Assembly (NCBI RefSeq): GCF_001644195.2
Contig: NZ_LWBL02000041.1
Location: 1-64,000, forward strand
DNA: 64,000 nt
From: Bacillus marinisedimentorum
GTDB lineage: Bacteria; Bacillota; Bacilli; Bacillales; Bacillaceae_O
Direction of reading: 5' to 3'
A program made the position numbers and the translations under genes. Positions within the stretch are counted from its first letter, which is position 1, and each line of letters opens with the position of its first letter. Under the pieces are notes generated by a model. That model had not been told where the DNA came from and did no database searches. It was given only the letters and a program-made list of their open reading frames with translations. This document shows positions 53,388-61,605 of the stretch, in pieces.

Positions 53388-53443
53388 TTCATAAATGGAA
53401 CCGTTTTTATATGTCTAATAAAGGAAAAAAGGAGGTTATATTC

Positions 53444-54301
53444 ATGTCATCCACTAACCATACACTGAATCGGATCCAGTCGTCCTACCCGCAATTCAGT
53501 GAAAAGGAAAAGCTGGTTGCCGATTACATAGTAAATAATCCTGATAAAATCATCCACAGTTCAATCAGCCAGGCAGCAGATGATCTCGGGGTCTCGGATG
53601 CGACCGTGTTTCGTTTTTGCCGTACAGTCGGTTACAAAGGATATCAGGCCCTTAAGATTGCACTGGCATCCGAAATTCGGATGAGTTCCCCGATGACAGA
53701 TATCCATGAAAAAATCAGCGCGGAAGATGATGAGAAAACGATTGCGGCAAAAGTATTCCAATCCAATATCCGCACGCTTGAGGACACGATGCAGATCATT
53801 GACGGCAAACAGCTTAAAAAAGCGATCGATGCCCTTGTGAATGCCAGAAAAATAGAACTGTACGGAAACGGCGGCTCCGGGGTTGTTGCCATGGATGGTC
53901 ACCACAAACTACTGCGGATCGGCATCCCATCTGTTGCTTATACAGACAGCCATCTGCAAATCATGAGTGCTTCACAGCTTTCACCGGAAGATGTCGTCAT
54001 CCTGATATCCCATTCGGGGGCAAGCAAAGATATATTGGAAGTACTTGAAGTAATCAAGAAAAATGGGGCTACCTCAATCGGGATTACGAATTTCGCCAGG
54101 TCTCCGCTGAGCAAAAGTGTGGATATTCCGCTTTTCACCGTATCTCAAGAAACGGAGTACCGTCCCGAGGCTTCCGCTTCACGCCTTGCCCAGCTCAGTA
54201 TTCTGGATGCCCTTTATGTTAATGTAAGCGTAAAACTGAATGACAAAATGAAAGCGCCGCTCCAAAAAATGCGGAGCGCGATCTCGTTAAAACGAGTATA
54301 A
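53444..54301 (+). CDS. MurR/RpiR family regulator of the hexonate locus
   Basis: The 285-residue protein has an N-terminal RpiR helix-turn-helix (SISQAADDLGVSDATVFRFCRTVGYKGYQALKIAL) and a SIS sugar-phosphate-binding domain (KIELYGNGGSGVVAMDGHHKLLRIG, DVVILISHSGASKDILEV). It is expected to sense a phosphorylated sugar acid such as 6-phosphogluconate or KDPG and to repress the divergent operon. The ATG at 53444 follows GGAGG; an upstream ATG at 53411 lacks one. The gluconokinase gene follows by 18 bases. Confidence 0.92.
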   Translation: MSSTNHTLNRIQSSYPQFSEKEKLVADYIVNNPDKIIHSSISQAADDLGVSDATVFRFCRTVGYKGYQALKIALASEIRMSSPMTDIHEKISAEDDEKTIAAKVFQSNIRTLEDTMQIIDGKQLKKAIDALVNARKIELYGNGGSGVVAMDGHHKLLRIGIPSVAYTDSHLQIMSASQLSPEDVVILISHSGASKDILEVLEVIKKNGATSIGITNFARSPLSKSVDIPLFTVSQETEYRPEASASRLAQLSILDALYVNVSVKLNDKMKAPLQKMRSAISLKRV

Positions 54302-54319
54302 GAGAAAGGTGAGTCTACA

Positions 54320-55834
54320 TTGGGAAAACAGTATATAATCGGCCTTGATATCGGCACCACAAGCGTAAAAGTTGTCCTGTTTGACCTGGACGGCCGTGTC
54401 AAAGCAGAAGCTGAAACTGCATATCCCCTTTATTATCCGCAGCCGGCATGGGTGGAACAAAATCCGGCTGAAATTGAAGAAGCAGCGATTTCCACAATCC
54501 GTACTGTGGCAGAAGATGCTTCCCTTTCATCAGGTGAACTGCTTGGAATCGGTCTATCCAGCGCGATGCACTCCCTGATTTGCTGTGATAAAGAGGGGAT
54601 CCCGCTCTCAAACTCCATCACATGGGCCGACGGCAGAAGCACCAAACAGGCTGAAGCATTGAAGACAAGTACAGCCGGAACAGATATATACCTGCGAACA
54701 GGTACGCCAATTCATCCGATGTCTCCGCTTCCTAAGCTCATATGGATGAAAGAAAACAAGTTTGAAGCCTATGAAAAGGCTGATTGGTTCTTCTCCATCA
54801 AAGAATACTTACTATACAGATGGTTTGGCGAAGCCATTGTCGACTATTCAGTTGCAGCCGCAACGGGAATGTTCAATTTAAGGAAACTCGATTGGGATGA
54901 AGCTGCACTCGAACTTGCCGGCATTACAAAAGAACAGCTCGGGAAACCAGTCCCCCCTACCGAAATCCGGCGCGGACTGTCCGATGATGTTGCCGAAAAA
55001 ATGGGCATTTCCCCCGATACGCCATTTGTCTTAGCTGGAAGTGACGGACCACTCGCCAATCTCGGTATCGGTGCGATTCAGCCTGGTGAGACCGCAATCA
55101 CAATCGGAACAAGCGGAGCCATCAGGCAATTTGGCACAAGCCCCGAAACCGACGCACTGCAGCAGACGTTCTGCTATTCTTTTTCGGAAGAATTGTCGAT
55201 TTTGGGCGGACCGATTAACAATGGCGGACTCGTCCTAAATTGGGCAAAGGAACTATTTCATGGTAAGGATCTTTCGTTTGAGGATCTTTCCGTTTTGGCA
55301 TCAAAGGTGCCGCCCGGTGCTGCCGGACTGCTCTTCCACCCATACTTGAACGGGGAACGGGCCCCTATCTGGAATGCAGATGCGCGCGGAAGCTTTTTCG
55401 GAGTGAATGCCACCCATAAGAAGGAACATTTTATGCGGGCGGCAATGGAAGGAGTCATTTTCAGCATCTATCACGTTGGCGAAGCACTCAGCAGACTTGC
55501 GGGCCCACCGGCAAAAATCTATGCAAGCGGAGGTTTCGCCAGATCACACGTGTGGCTGCAAATCCTGGCCGATATCTTTAACAAAGAGGTCCATGTACCG
55601 ATCAGTCATCAAAGCTCGGCCTGGGGCGCCGCATGGACAGCACTTGTTGCAATCGGAGCTGTTGACAGCTTCGATTCGATTAAAAGCTCTATTCCTATGA
55701 AAGAAACGGTAACGCCAAATGGTGAAAATCATGAGCGTTATGCTGAGCTTTATCAGATTTATAAAGGGCTGGCTGATGCAATGAGCCCATATTATTCAGC
55801 TATTTCGGATTTTCAGAAACGGACGGAAAGTTGA
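54320..55834 (+). CDS. gntK: Gluconokinase (FGGY family)
   Basis: The 504-residue FGGY kinase begins YIIGLDIGTTSVKVVLFDLDG with the ATP-binding DxGTT motif, has ITWADGRSTKQAE, SDGPLANLGIGAIQPGETAITIGTSGA and YASGGFARSHVWLQILADIF, as in Bacillus gluconate kinases of about 510 residues. It phosphorylates gluconate to 6-phosphogluconate, which the dehydrogenase at 52262 then oxidises. The start is TTG after GGTGAG. A strong terminator follows the stop. Confidence 0.9.
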   Translation: MGKQYIIGLDIGTTSVKVVLFDLDGRVKAEAETAYPLYYPQPAWVEQNPAEIEEAAISTIRTVAEDASLSSGELLGIGLSSAMHSLICCDKEGIPLSNSITWADGRSTKQAEALKTSTAGTDIYLRTGTPIHPMSPLPKLIWMKENKFEAYEKADWFFSIKEYLLYRWFGEAIVDYSVAAATGMFNLRKLDWDEAALELAGITKEQLGKPVPPTEIRRGLSDDVAEKMGISPDTPFVLAGSDGPLANLGIGAIQPGETAITIGTSGAIRQFGTSPETDALQQTFCYSFSEELSILGGPINNGGLVLNWAKELFHGKDLSFEDLSVLASKVPPGAAGLLFHPYLNGERAPIWNADARGSFFGVNATHKKEHFMRAAMEGVIFSIYHVGEALSRLAGPPAKIYASGGFARSHVWLQILADIFNKEVHVPISHQSSAWGAAWTALVAIGAVDSFDSIKSSIPMKETVTPNGENHERYAELYQIYKGLADAMSPYYSAISDFQKRTES

Positions 55835-55843
55835 TTTTGTTTT

Positions 55844-55876
55844 AAAAAGGAGGCGCATAACCGCACCTCCTTTTTT
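55844..55876 (+). terminator. Terminator of the RpiR-gluconokinase operon
   Basis: AAAAAGGAGGCGC pairs with GCACCTCCTTTTTT around a short loop, 10 bases after the gluconokinase stop. Confidence 0.88.
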
Positions 55877-55937
55877 CATTACTGTTATAAATCCTCCAAA
55901 ATATTTTAAGCCTAACGAGACTGGTAAATAACACACC

Positions 55938-55980
55938 AAAATAGCAGTCCAATTAGCCATAGAATTGGACTGCTTATTTT
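55938..55980. other. Long AT-rich hairpin in the gap 55877-56301
   Basis: AAAATAGCAGTCCAATT (55938-55954) pairs with AATTGGACTGCTTATTTT (55963-55980) with one bulged base, forming a terminator-like hairpin flanked by A and T runs. No open reading frame with start signals lies between it and the acetyltransferase gene. The remaining 300 bases are AT-rich and show no other structure that I can support; a TATAAA-like -10 near 56178 may start the next gene. Confidence 0.55.
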
Positions 55981-56301
55981 AATTGATACAAAGGGATTTA
56001 TTACTAAAACAAATACGTAGGAATTAACACCCCATTTAGCAAAATGACACAACCTATTGTCACTTATCGGATTAGTATGTCAAAAAGAGTGATAAATCCA
56101 TTGTTTATTTTTGATTTTTATTTGTTCTACTAACGGAGCAGTAATCTTTAATAAGGATTATGGATTTATATGGTAAAATCTATATAAAGTAGGCGTTCAT
56201 TATGACAAACAAAAGAATTTATATTATTAATGACTACAAGGGGATAACGACTAATTAACAAAGTTGTTTAGCGTTTCCCCAAATTTTGAAAGGGGAAAAT
56301 T

Positions 56302-56757
56302 ATGAGTACAGAAAATGTAAAAATCGTAGAATTAAATGCAGAAAACTGGTACGAATGTTGTGAGTTAGAGGTATCAACAGAACAAAAAGAATACATGGAG
56401 CCAAATGCTATATCAATAGCTCAGTCAAAGTTTGAGCCTACATTAAAGCCATATGCTATTTATGCTGAAGATAAGATAGTTGGCTTTTTGATGTACAATT
56501 CTGTTCAAGAAGAACTTGATGGTTATTGGGTATATAGAATAATGGTGGATAAGGAATTCCAAGGCAAGGGTATAGGTAAAGCTGCAACTAAGTTAATGAT
56601 TACAGAAATGTCTAAATTACCTAATGCAAAAAAAATTGTTGTGGGTTATCATCCTGAAAATTTAGGAGCGCATAATTTATACTCGAGTTTGGGATTTATT
56701 GATAATGGTGATAGGTTCGGTAAGGAAATGGCAGTTATAAAAAATGTAACCGAGTGA
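56302..56757 (+). CDS. GNAT family N-acetyltransferase (BltD-like)
   Basis: The 151-residue protein has the GNAT acetyl-CoA motif VDKEFQGKGIGKAATKLMI (Q/RxxGxG/A) near residue 95 and a terminal LGFIDNGDRFGKEMAVI strand pattern. The opening with ELNAENWYECCELEVSTEQKEYMEPNAISIAQSKFEP resembles spermine/spermidine acetyltransferases of the BltD/PaiA kind, so a polyamine substrate is likely but unproven. Its codon use and base composition are clearly richer in A and T than the neighbours, which suggests recent transfer. GAAAGGGG precedes the ATG. Confidence 0.88.
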   Translation: MSTENVKIVELNAENWYECCELEVSTEQKEYMEPNAISIAQSKFEPTLKPYAIYAEDKIVGFLMYNSVQEELDGYWVYRIMVDKEFQGKGIGKAATKLMITEMSKLPNAKKIVVGYHPENLGAHNLYSSLGFIDNGDRFGKEMAVIKNVTE

Positions 56758-56858
56758 TAGGTCGATAGAATATTTTAATAAGGGAGGACCATTCTTGGGT
56801 TCTTTCTTATTGTGTTAACGGAAGCGTCAGTTGAATAAGAGATCATTCAATTCATAAC

Positions 56859-56888
56859 AAAAGGAGCTTGGTTTCCAAGCTCCTTTTT
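56859..56888. terminator. Terminator between the acetyltransferase and HAD hydrolase genes
   Basis: AAAAGGAGCTTGG (56859-56871) pairs perfectly with CCAAGCTCCTTTTT (56875-56888). It can serve both converging genes. The remainder of the gap 56758-57071 shows no gene that I can support. Confidence 0.85.
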
Positions 56889-57071
56889 ATTATGCTGTTT
56901 TCGCTGTTTAGCTGTCAATTGCAGTGCCAATTCCTAACCATTTTATTTTATTACTTACTAATACAATCCCTAAACGGCCGGACTCATATTCCAGCTCTTC
57001 CTGGTAAAGTGGCATTACAGGAATTTGACAAAATTCAACATAACCCGGGAAATAACTGGCACTTGTCGTTT

Positions 57072-57731
57072 CTAAAGCACCTCCCACTTACGCTCCTCCG
57101 CAACCTGCAAAAGGCGCGGCTCCGGCTTCACCGCAACAGGATTCCCCACCAATTCCAGGACATCCAGATCCGAATAGCTGTCCCCGTATGCAAAACTGTT
57201 CTTCCAGTCTACTTCGGAATCGGCAAGCTGCACGACAATTTTCTCCGTTTTCCGGGCACCGTGTACATGGTTTACAGGTGTGCGCTTATCCAATTGCTCA
57301 TTTTCATACGGAATACGGGTCCCGACAATATAGTCAACGTTCACATTCTTTGTAACAGAATGTAAAAGGGGCTCGAATGCTCCGGAAACCAGCATGATGT
57401 AATAGCCCTCCCTCCTGTGCTGTTCAAGCCTGTCCAGCACCGGTTCACTCAGTTTCTCGCTCATCGCATCTCCCAGCTCGGCAAAAAATTGCTCGATTTC
57501 CGCTTTAAGGGCGGTGCCGAAAGAAGAGATATAGGAGCGCATCGACAGTTCTTTCATTTTCTGCTCAGGGTAAAGCTTGCACTTATATGCCACATACCCC
57601 GGTAAAATCCGTGACATGAATAGGCGGTATTTTTTGCTATGTAAAGGGTGGGTTTTTAAGTGGCTCATCATCAATGGGAATGTTTCTTCAGGAAATAACG
57701 TTCCGTCAAAGTCGAAGATTGCGACTTTCAT
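57072..57731 (-). CDS. HAD-IB family phosphatase
   Basis: The 219-residue protein begins MKVAIFDFDGTLFPEETFP with the DxDGT nucleophile motif, has MLVSGAFEPLLHSV (motif II Ser) and KTEKIVVQLADSE...NSFAYGDSYSDLDVLELVGNPVAVKPEPRL (motifs III and IV), the HAD-IB pattern of phosphoserine phosphatase-like enzymes. It would remove phosphate from a small metabolite; the substrate is unknown. The ATG at 57731 follows AAAGGAAG; a longer reading to 57758 is less likely. Confidence 0.88.
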   Translation of the reverse strand: MKVAIFDFDGTLFPEETFPLMMSHLKTHPLHSKKYRLFMSRILPGYVAYKCKLYPEQKMKELSMRSYISSFGTALKAEIEQFFAELGDAMSEKLSEPVLDRLEQHRREGYYIMLVSGAFEPLLHSVTKNVNVDYIVGTRIPYENEQLDKRTPVNHVHGARKTEKIVVQLADSEVDWKNSFAYGDSYSDLDVLELVGNPVAVKPEPRLLQVAEERKWEVL

Positions 57732-57806
57732 ATAAACTTCCTTTCCATTCATTTTCATGAAATATTCTGATTTCTATATCTATTATATCATTATTTGATA
57801 TTCCCA

Positions 57807-58862
57807 TCACAAAACAACAACGCAATCTTTCCCTTGATTCTTTCCGATGATCAACGCCTTATCCGCCTTCTTAATATACTCAGAAGCATCCAAGGCCGGA
57901 TCGTTATACTCTGTCATCCCGAATGTGAGGGAAATACTCAAATCGATGCCCTGGTAATGAAATGTCTCTTTATCCAGGTTTGCTCTGATTCGTTCAATCA
58001 TACGATACGCTTCATTCTGATCTGTCTCATGGAGGACAATCAAGAATTCCTCCCCGCCCCATCGGGCAATATAATCGTTTTTCCTGAGAGAACTTTTTAA
58101 AAAAGAAGAGCATTCCTTCAAAACAAAATCGCCGCAATCATGTCCGAAGGAATCATTAATAGATTTGAAGTCATCAATATCAGCGAGAATGAGCGTGTGA
58201 GGCTTTTGAAACTTTTTAAGATGCTCCGCTTCTTCATTAATGATGGCAAACATGCTTCTGCGATTTAAGAGATTGGTCAACATATCGGTATTGGCAAGAA
58301 CCTCAAGCTCCTTATTAAGTTCAACAAGATTATCTTCAGCTGAAACGGTCACGGTACGAAAAAAGTGAGTGGCGATTGCAAGAGTAAGGAAGAGCGTGAC
58401 AATATTCATTAGATGAAGGCCGTTTAAAACGGTTGATTCCAACTGGATAAAAGGCGTTCTGAATAGCAAAGATAAGGCAGCAAATACAGCCGTATCGATG
58501 ATAAGGATGAAAGACTTCAAAATCAAGCGAGGTTGCGGGGCAATGAAGGTGACGATAATCGCATCCAGGATGAAATACTGAAACCCTGAATTTGATCCGA
58601 GTGTATAAACGGCAAGCGAGGCATAAATCACGATTTCGAGATGACCGATCAATAATGCCGTGGAAGTATGACTCTTTTTATTAAGGTGATATCCCACAAG
58701 ATAAGCCAGTGAACTGGCAAGATTGAGATAACCCATCATCCCGGCATTCAGCCAGAAAAACAAAAACGCCCATGCGAAATGAATCACAAATCCAAGCTGC
58801 ATACATTTATCTATAATAAAATGGAAGTGATTATTTTCATATGAAGTGGAGCTATCTGCCAT
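57807..58862 (-). CDS. Membrane diguanylate cyclase (GGDEF domain)
   Basis: The 351-residue protein has five or six hydrophobic segments in the first 180 residues (FVIHFAWAFLFFWLNAGMMGYL and following) and a C-terminal GGDEF domain: NTDMLTNLLNRRSMF, LADIDDFKSINDSFGHDCGDFVL and the active site ARWGGEEFL. An RKND inhibitory-site motif (RxxD) precedes the GGEEF, so product feedback is likely. It would make cyclic di-GMP from two GTP. The ATG at 58862 follows GGGGGG; a reading to 58934 has no such site. It is 75 bases upstream of the HAD gene. Confidence 0.92.
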   Translation of the reverse strand: MADSSTSYENNHFHFIIDKCMQLGFVIHFAWAFLFFWLNAGMMGYLNLASSLAYLVGYHLNKKSHTSTALLIGHLEIVIYASLAVYTLGSNSGFQYFILDAIIVTFIAPQPRLILKSFILIIDTAVFAALSLLFRTPFIQLESTVLNGLHLMNIVTLFLTLAIATHFFRTVTVSAEDNLVELNKELEVLANTDMLTNLLNRRSMFAIINEEAEHLKKFQKPHTLILADIDDFKSINDSFGHDCGDFVLKECSSFLKSSLRKNDYIARWGGEEFLIVLHETDQNEAYRMIERIRANLDKETFHYQGIDLSISLTFGMTEYNDPALDASEYIKKADKALIIGKNQGKDCVVVL

Positions 58863-59126
58863 AACGAACCCCCCCTTTATGTACTCTGCATTGTGACAAT
58901 TATCATAGTTAAATTTTACCACAGTAAAGCGCATTGAGTTTGTTTTTTTGCATGTTTTTTACTGAAGCACTTCCAGAAAAACCGGTGCCTGTATCCAGCA
59001 TTTATCCAATCCAGCAGCTGCTGCCAAATCCCGGGTAGCCAATTTCAGTTTCGCGTACAACCGAAGTGACAGCTCGCCCTCCGTTCGTTAAAATAAAGCT
59101 TAAGATCATAAACTGGAGGTTGTCTC

Positions 59127-59717
59127 ATGCCAAAAGTAAAACGGGTCCGTTATCAGCTTGATGCAAAAGGAATCAAGTCGTTGCCGATGGAAGAAATGAA
59201 AGTGATCTTGCGGGGAGCGGATGAATTAATCATGCAAGGCGGCCGGCACATGCTTGCGAAAATCCTTGCCGGGTCAAAAGACAAAAAAGTCCTCGCCCTC
59301 GAACTGGACAAGTGCCCCGTCTACGGTGCCTTCAAAGGAACAAAACAGGCCGACATTCTCGCGAAAATTGACTGGATGATCTTGAGCGACTATTTAGACC
59401 TCGAATACGACTACAAATTGCCGCTTCTTGTATTCTCAGACAAAGGCTGGGAAATCGAGCGGGAAACCTATGCGAGTGAGCTGCTTGAGAACCTGATCAC
59501 GGCTGCTGATAGCGGGGAATTTAAGTTTGTCGAAACATTGAAAGATCGAAACCGCGGCATGATTCTCCTGCTATTGGATAAAGTTGCAGCATCCGGTAAA
59601 ACGGAACTTATTCCAATTCTTGAGCATTGGAAGACGATTGATTATAAAAAAGTGCGTGCTAAAATCGACCAGGTAATTGACACACTAAAGGGCAACGGGG
59701 CAGTTGTTGAACAGTGA
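59127..59717 (+). CDS. RQC-like DNA-binding domain protein
   Basis: The 196-residue protein resembles the stand-alone RQC-minor family: MPKVKRVRYQLDAKGIKSLPMEEMKVILRGADELIMQGGRHMLAKILAGSKDKK in pattern, with GVFKGTK-like CPVYGAFKGTKQADILAKIDWMILSDYLDLEYDYKLPLLVFSDKGWE, where the DWMI...GYL-type helix-wing of RecQ C-terminal domains is seen. It has no helicase domain and probably binds DNA or RNA on its own. The role is unknown. GGAGGTTG precedes the ATG. It is a single gene followed by a terminator. Confidence 0.7.
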   Translation: MPKVKRVRYQLDAKGIKSLPMEEMKVILRGADELIMQGGRHMLAKILAGSKDKKVLALELDKCPVYGAFKGTKQADILAKIDWMILSDYLDLEYDYKLPLLVFSDKGWEIERETYASELLENLITAADSGEFKFVETLKDRNRGMILLLLDKVAASGKTELIPILEHWKTIDYKKVRAKIDQVIDTLKGNGAVVEQ

Positions 59718-59757
59718 CTCTCCTCCCTTTTCGTTCCAATAGAATGCAGAACAGATT

Positions 59758-59793
59758 AAAAAAACCTTGCTTTGTACATGCAGCAAGGTTTTT
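59758..59793. terminator. Terminator after the RQC-like gene
   Basis: AAAAAACCTTGCT pairs with AGCAAGGTTTTT around a 10-base loop, between the RQC-like gene and the convergent rhodanese gene. Confidence 0.85.
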
Positions 59794-59847
59794 CCTATGT
59801 AATTTCTTTGAAACATTGCGCTGAAACAAAATAATCCATGCATGCAC

Positions 59848-60339
59848 TTATTGCTCGACGTTCAGTCCAGCTTCCTCCCATGCCACAAATCCCCCAGACA
59901 ATGAAGACGCCTCTTTCCCGCCTACATTTAATACACCTGATGTTTGAGCAGCACTTTGGCCAGTTGTACAAATGACCAGCACGCGTTTATCTTCTGGTAT
60001 TTCATTAAACCTTTTCCCGATTTCTTTTAGCGGGATATTCACAGCTCCCGGCAAATGTCCTTTATGAAAGGAATCTTGAGGGCGGACATCAAGGATAAAA
60101 AAGCTATCAAGATACTCTTTTACCTCATCGACATTTAAAATGTGCTTATTATCGGGATAGTACGTATAGAAATCAACAATTGCCTGTTCAATAATATCCT
60201 CTTCACTTACTTGTTCTATTGATTCATTGCTCTGAACAGTTGCTTTTTCCTCATTGGCAGCTGTCTCTCCCTTATTACAACCACCTAAAACAATCATAGT
60301 CAGAAAAACGATTACCACACTTTTAAATATATGTTTCAT
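59848..60339 (-). CDS. Rhodanese-domain lipoprotein
   Basis: The roughly 163-residue protein has a lipoprotein signal with lipobox LGGC and a C-terminal rhodanese domain: LDSFFILDVRPQDSFHKGHLPGAVNIPLKEIG, then the active cysteine in VLVICTTGQSAAQTSGVL. It would hang from the outer face of the membrane and may move sulfane sulfur or act in thiol redox. The ATG at 60339 follows GAGGTG; an in-frame start at 60351 lies inside that site. It is a single gene. Confidence 0.88.
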   Translation of the reverse strand: MKHIFKSVVIVFLTMIVLGGCNKGETAANEEKATVQSNESIEQVSEEDIIEQAIVDFYTYYPDNKHILNVDEVKEYLDSFFILDVRPQDSFHKGHLPGAVNIPLKEIGKRFNEIPEDKRVLVICTTGQSAAQTSGVLNVGGKEASSLSGGFVAWEEAGLNVEQ

Positions 60340-60470
60340 AACAACTGACACCTCTTTTTTATTTCTATATCTGCGGTTTTCCTTTTAACCTCATTGATGA
60401 CAACACTATAGCAAAGAAATGTGTTAGTTATGAAAAACATTAATGAAGTGCGATTACAAGTTGTTCGTTT

Positions 60471-60760
60471 ATGAATGATAGACAAACCGTGATTATATGG
60501 AAGCTTGTGAGCTTGATTGTCCCTTTAATCATTTGCGAACGTATACCAATAGATTTAGTTCAAGTGCAAAAAGTCTTTAGCGATTACGATACCAGCAAAC
60601 AGGTTGAAAAAATAGAACCGATCACAACTGGTATGAGCACCAGCAATTATAAAGTCTTAACAAATAACGGCCGATATTTCTAAACAAGATCATTCAGGAA
60701 CCGCCCGGATATATCCGCCGAGTCTCTGTCAATGACCAATGTCACAATTCAGCCAAAAGA
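60471..60760 (+). pseudogene. Remnant of an aminoglycoside/choline-type phosphotransferase N-terminus
   Basis: A 70-codon frame from 60471 ends with ITTGMSTSNYKVLTNNGRYF, the nucleotide-binding start of the APH/choline kinase fold (TxGxSNxxY then a G-Y-L/K-I strand). A shift to the next frame at the stop continues it as NKIIQEPPGYIRRVSVNDQ. The rest of the kinase, including the HxD catalytic loop, is absent. It is therefore a truncated, frameshifted fragment. The surrounding gap 60340-60874 has no other gene. Confidence 0.45.
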
Positions 60761-60874
60761 AATTGACAACGATGTGAATGATTGGAAAAACCACTTTTTC
60801 ACCATGTAAATCATGGTAATCTATAGACGTAGAAAGAATTCACCAACACAATCCAATTTTAAGGAGTGGGCAAA

Positions 60875-61378
60875 ATGGTTAATTGGTTACGCAATAATAA
60901 CATCGCTTCTGCACTCTTATTGATCGTCAGAGTTTATCTTGGATATTCATGGATCACAGGCGGATGGGGGAAAATCACTGGAGGAGGATTTGATGCTTCC
61001 GGATTCCTGCACGGCGCGATCGGCAAAGCTTCAGGAGACCATCCTGCTGTCCAGGGCTGGTGGGCTTCTTTCCTTGAAGGATTCGCACTCCCTAACGTCG
61101 GCCTGTTCAACTTCCTTGTACCATGGGGAGAATTCCTTGTCGGAATCGCATTGATCCTTGGCATCTTCACAACATTCTCAGCTTTGATGGGGATCACCAT
61201 GAACTTTGCATTCCTGCTCTCCGGAACAACCAGCACGAACCCGCAAATGGTCCTGTTGACGATCTTCCTGCTAGTAGCTGGAGCGAATGCTGGAAAGTAT
61301 GGCCTTGATTACTATGTGCTGCCTTATATCCGGAAGGTCTTGAACAAGGATGATAAAAAAGAAGTTTATACAAACTAA
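60875..61378 (+). CDS. DoxX-family membrane protein
   Basis: The 167-residue protein has four hydrophobic segments (ASALLLIVRVYLGYSWITGGWGKI, FNFLVPWGEFLVGIALILGIFTTF, SALMGITMNFAFLLSG, MVLLTIFLLVAGANAGKYGLDYY) and the DoxX pattern G-W-x-K near residue 30 and GE-LVGIALILG. Relatives form the quinone-linked part of thiosulfate oxidation or membrane redox complexes; in bacilli the role is mostly unknown. The ATG at 60875 has AAGGAG upstream; a GTG at 60866 lies inside that site. Confidence 0.85.
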   Translation: MVNWLRNNNIASALLLIVRVYLGYSWITGGWGKITGGGFDASGFLHGAIGKASGDHPAVQGWWASFLEGFALPNVGLFNFLVPWGEFLVGIALILGIFTTFSALMGITMNFAFLLSGTTSTNPQMVLLTIFLLVAGANAGKYGLDYYVLPYIRKVLNKDDKKEVYTN

Positions 61379-61393
61379 TAGATTTCCGGACCG

Positions 61394-61426
61394 GCAAATC
61401 CCCTGCTGATAGGGGGTTTGCTTTTT
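61394..61426 (+). terminator. Terminator of the DoxX gene
   Basis: GCAAATCCCCT (61394-61404) pairs with AGGGGGTTTGC (61411-61421), with one G-T pair, and five T residues follow. Confidence 0.85.
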
Positions 61427-61605
61427 GATTTACACACGTATCTATTCAATATTTAGCTGGTACTTTTATCATAAGACCTGCACAATTCAAAGACTTTGTT
61501 TCAAATTTGCACACTTAGCCTCCTTTGGTAATTTCACTATATATTTTTACTCTATATCATTTAAATGGAACAGGATACTTAACTTAAAGGAGGATAAATT
61601 GAATT

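Noticed and set aside
52262-53392. Extended 376-residue reading of 6-phosphogluconate dehydrogenase
   Set aside because: The extra N-terminal 78 residues cover the promoter and operator, while ATG at 53158 has a ribosome binding site and starts exactly at the NAD-binding motif.
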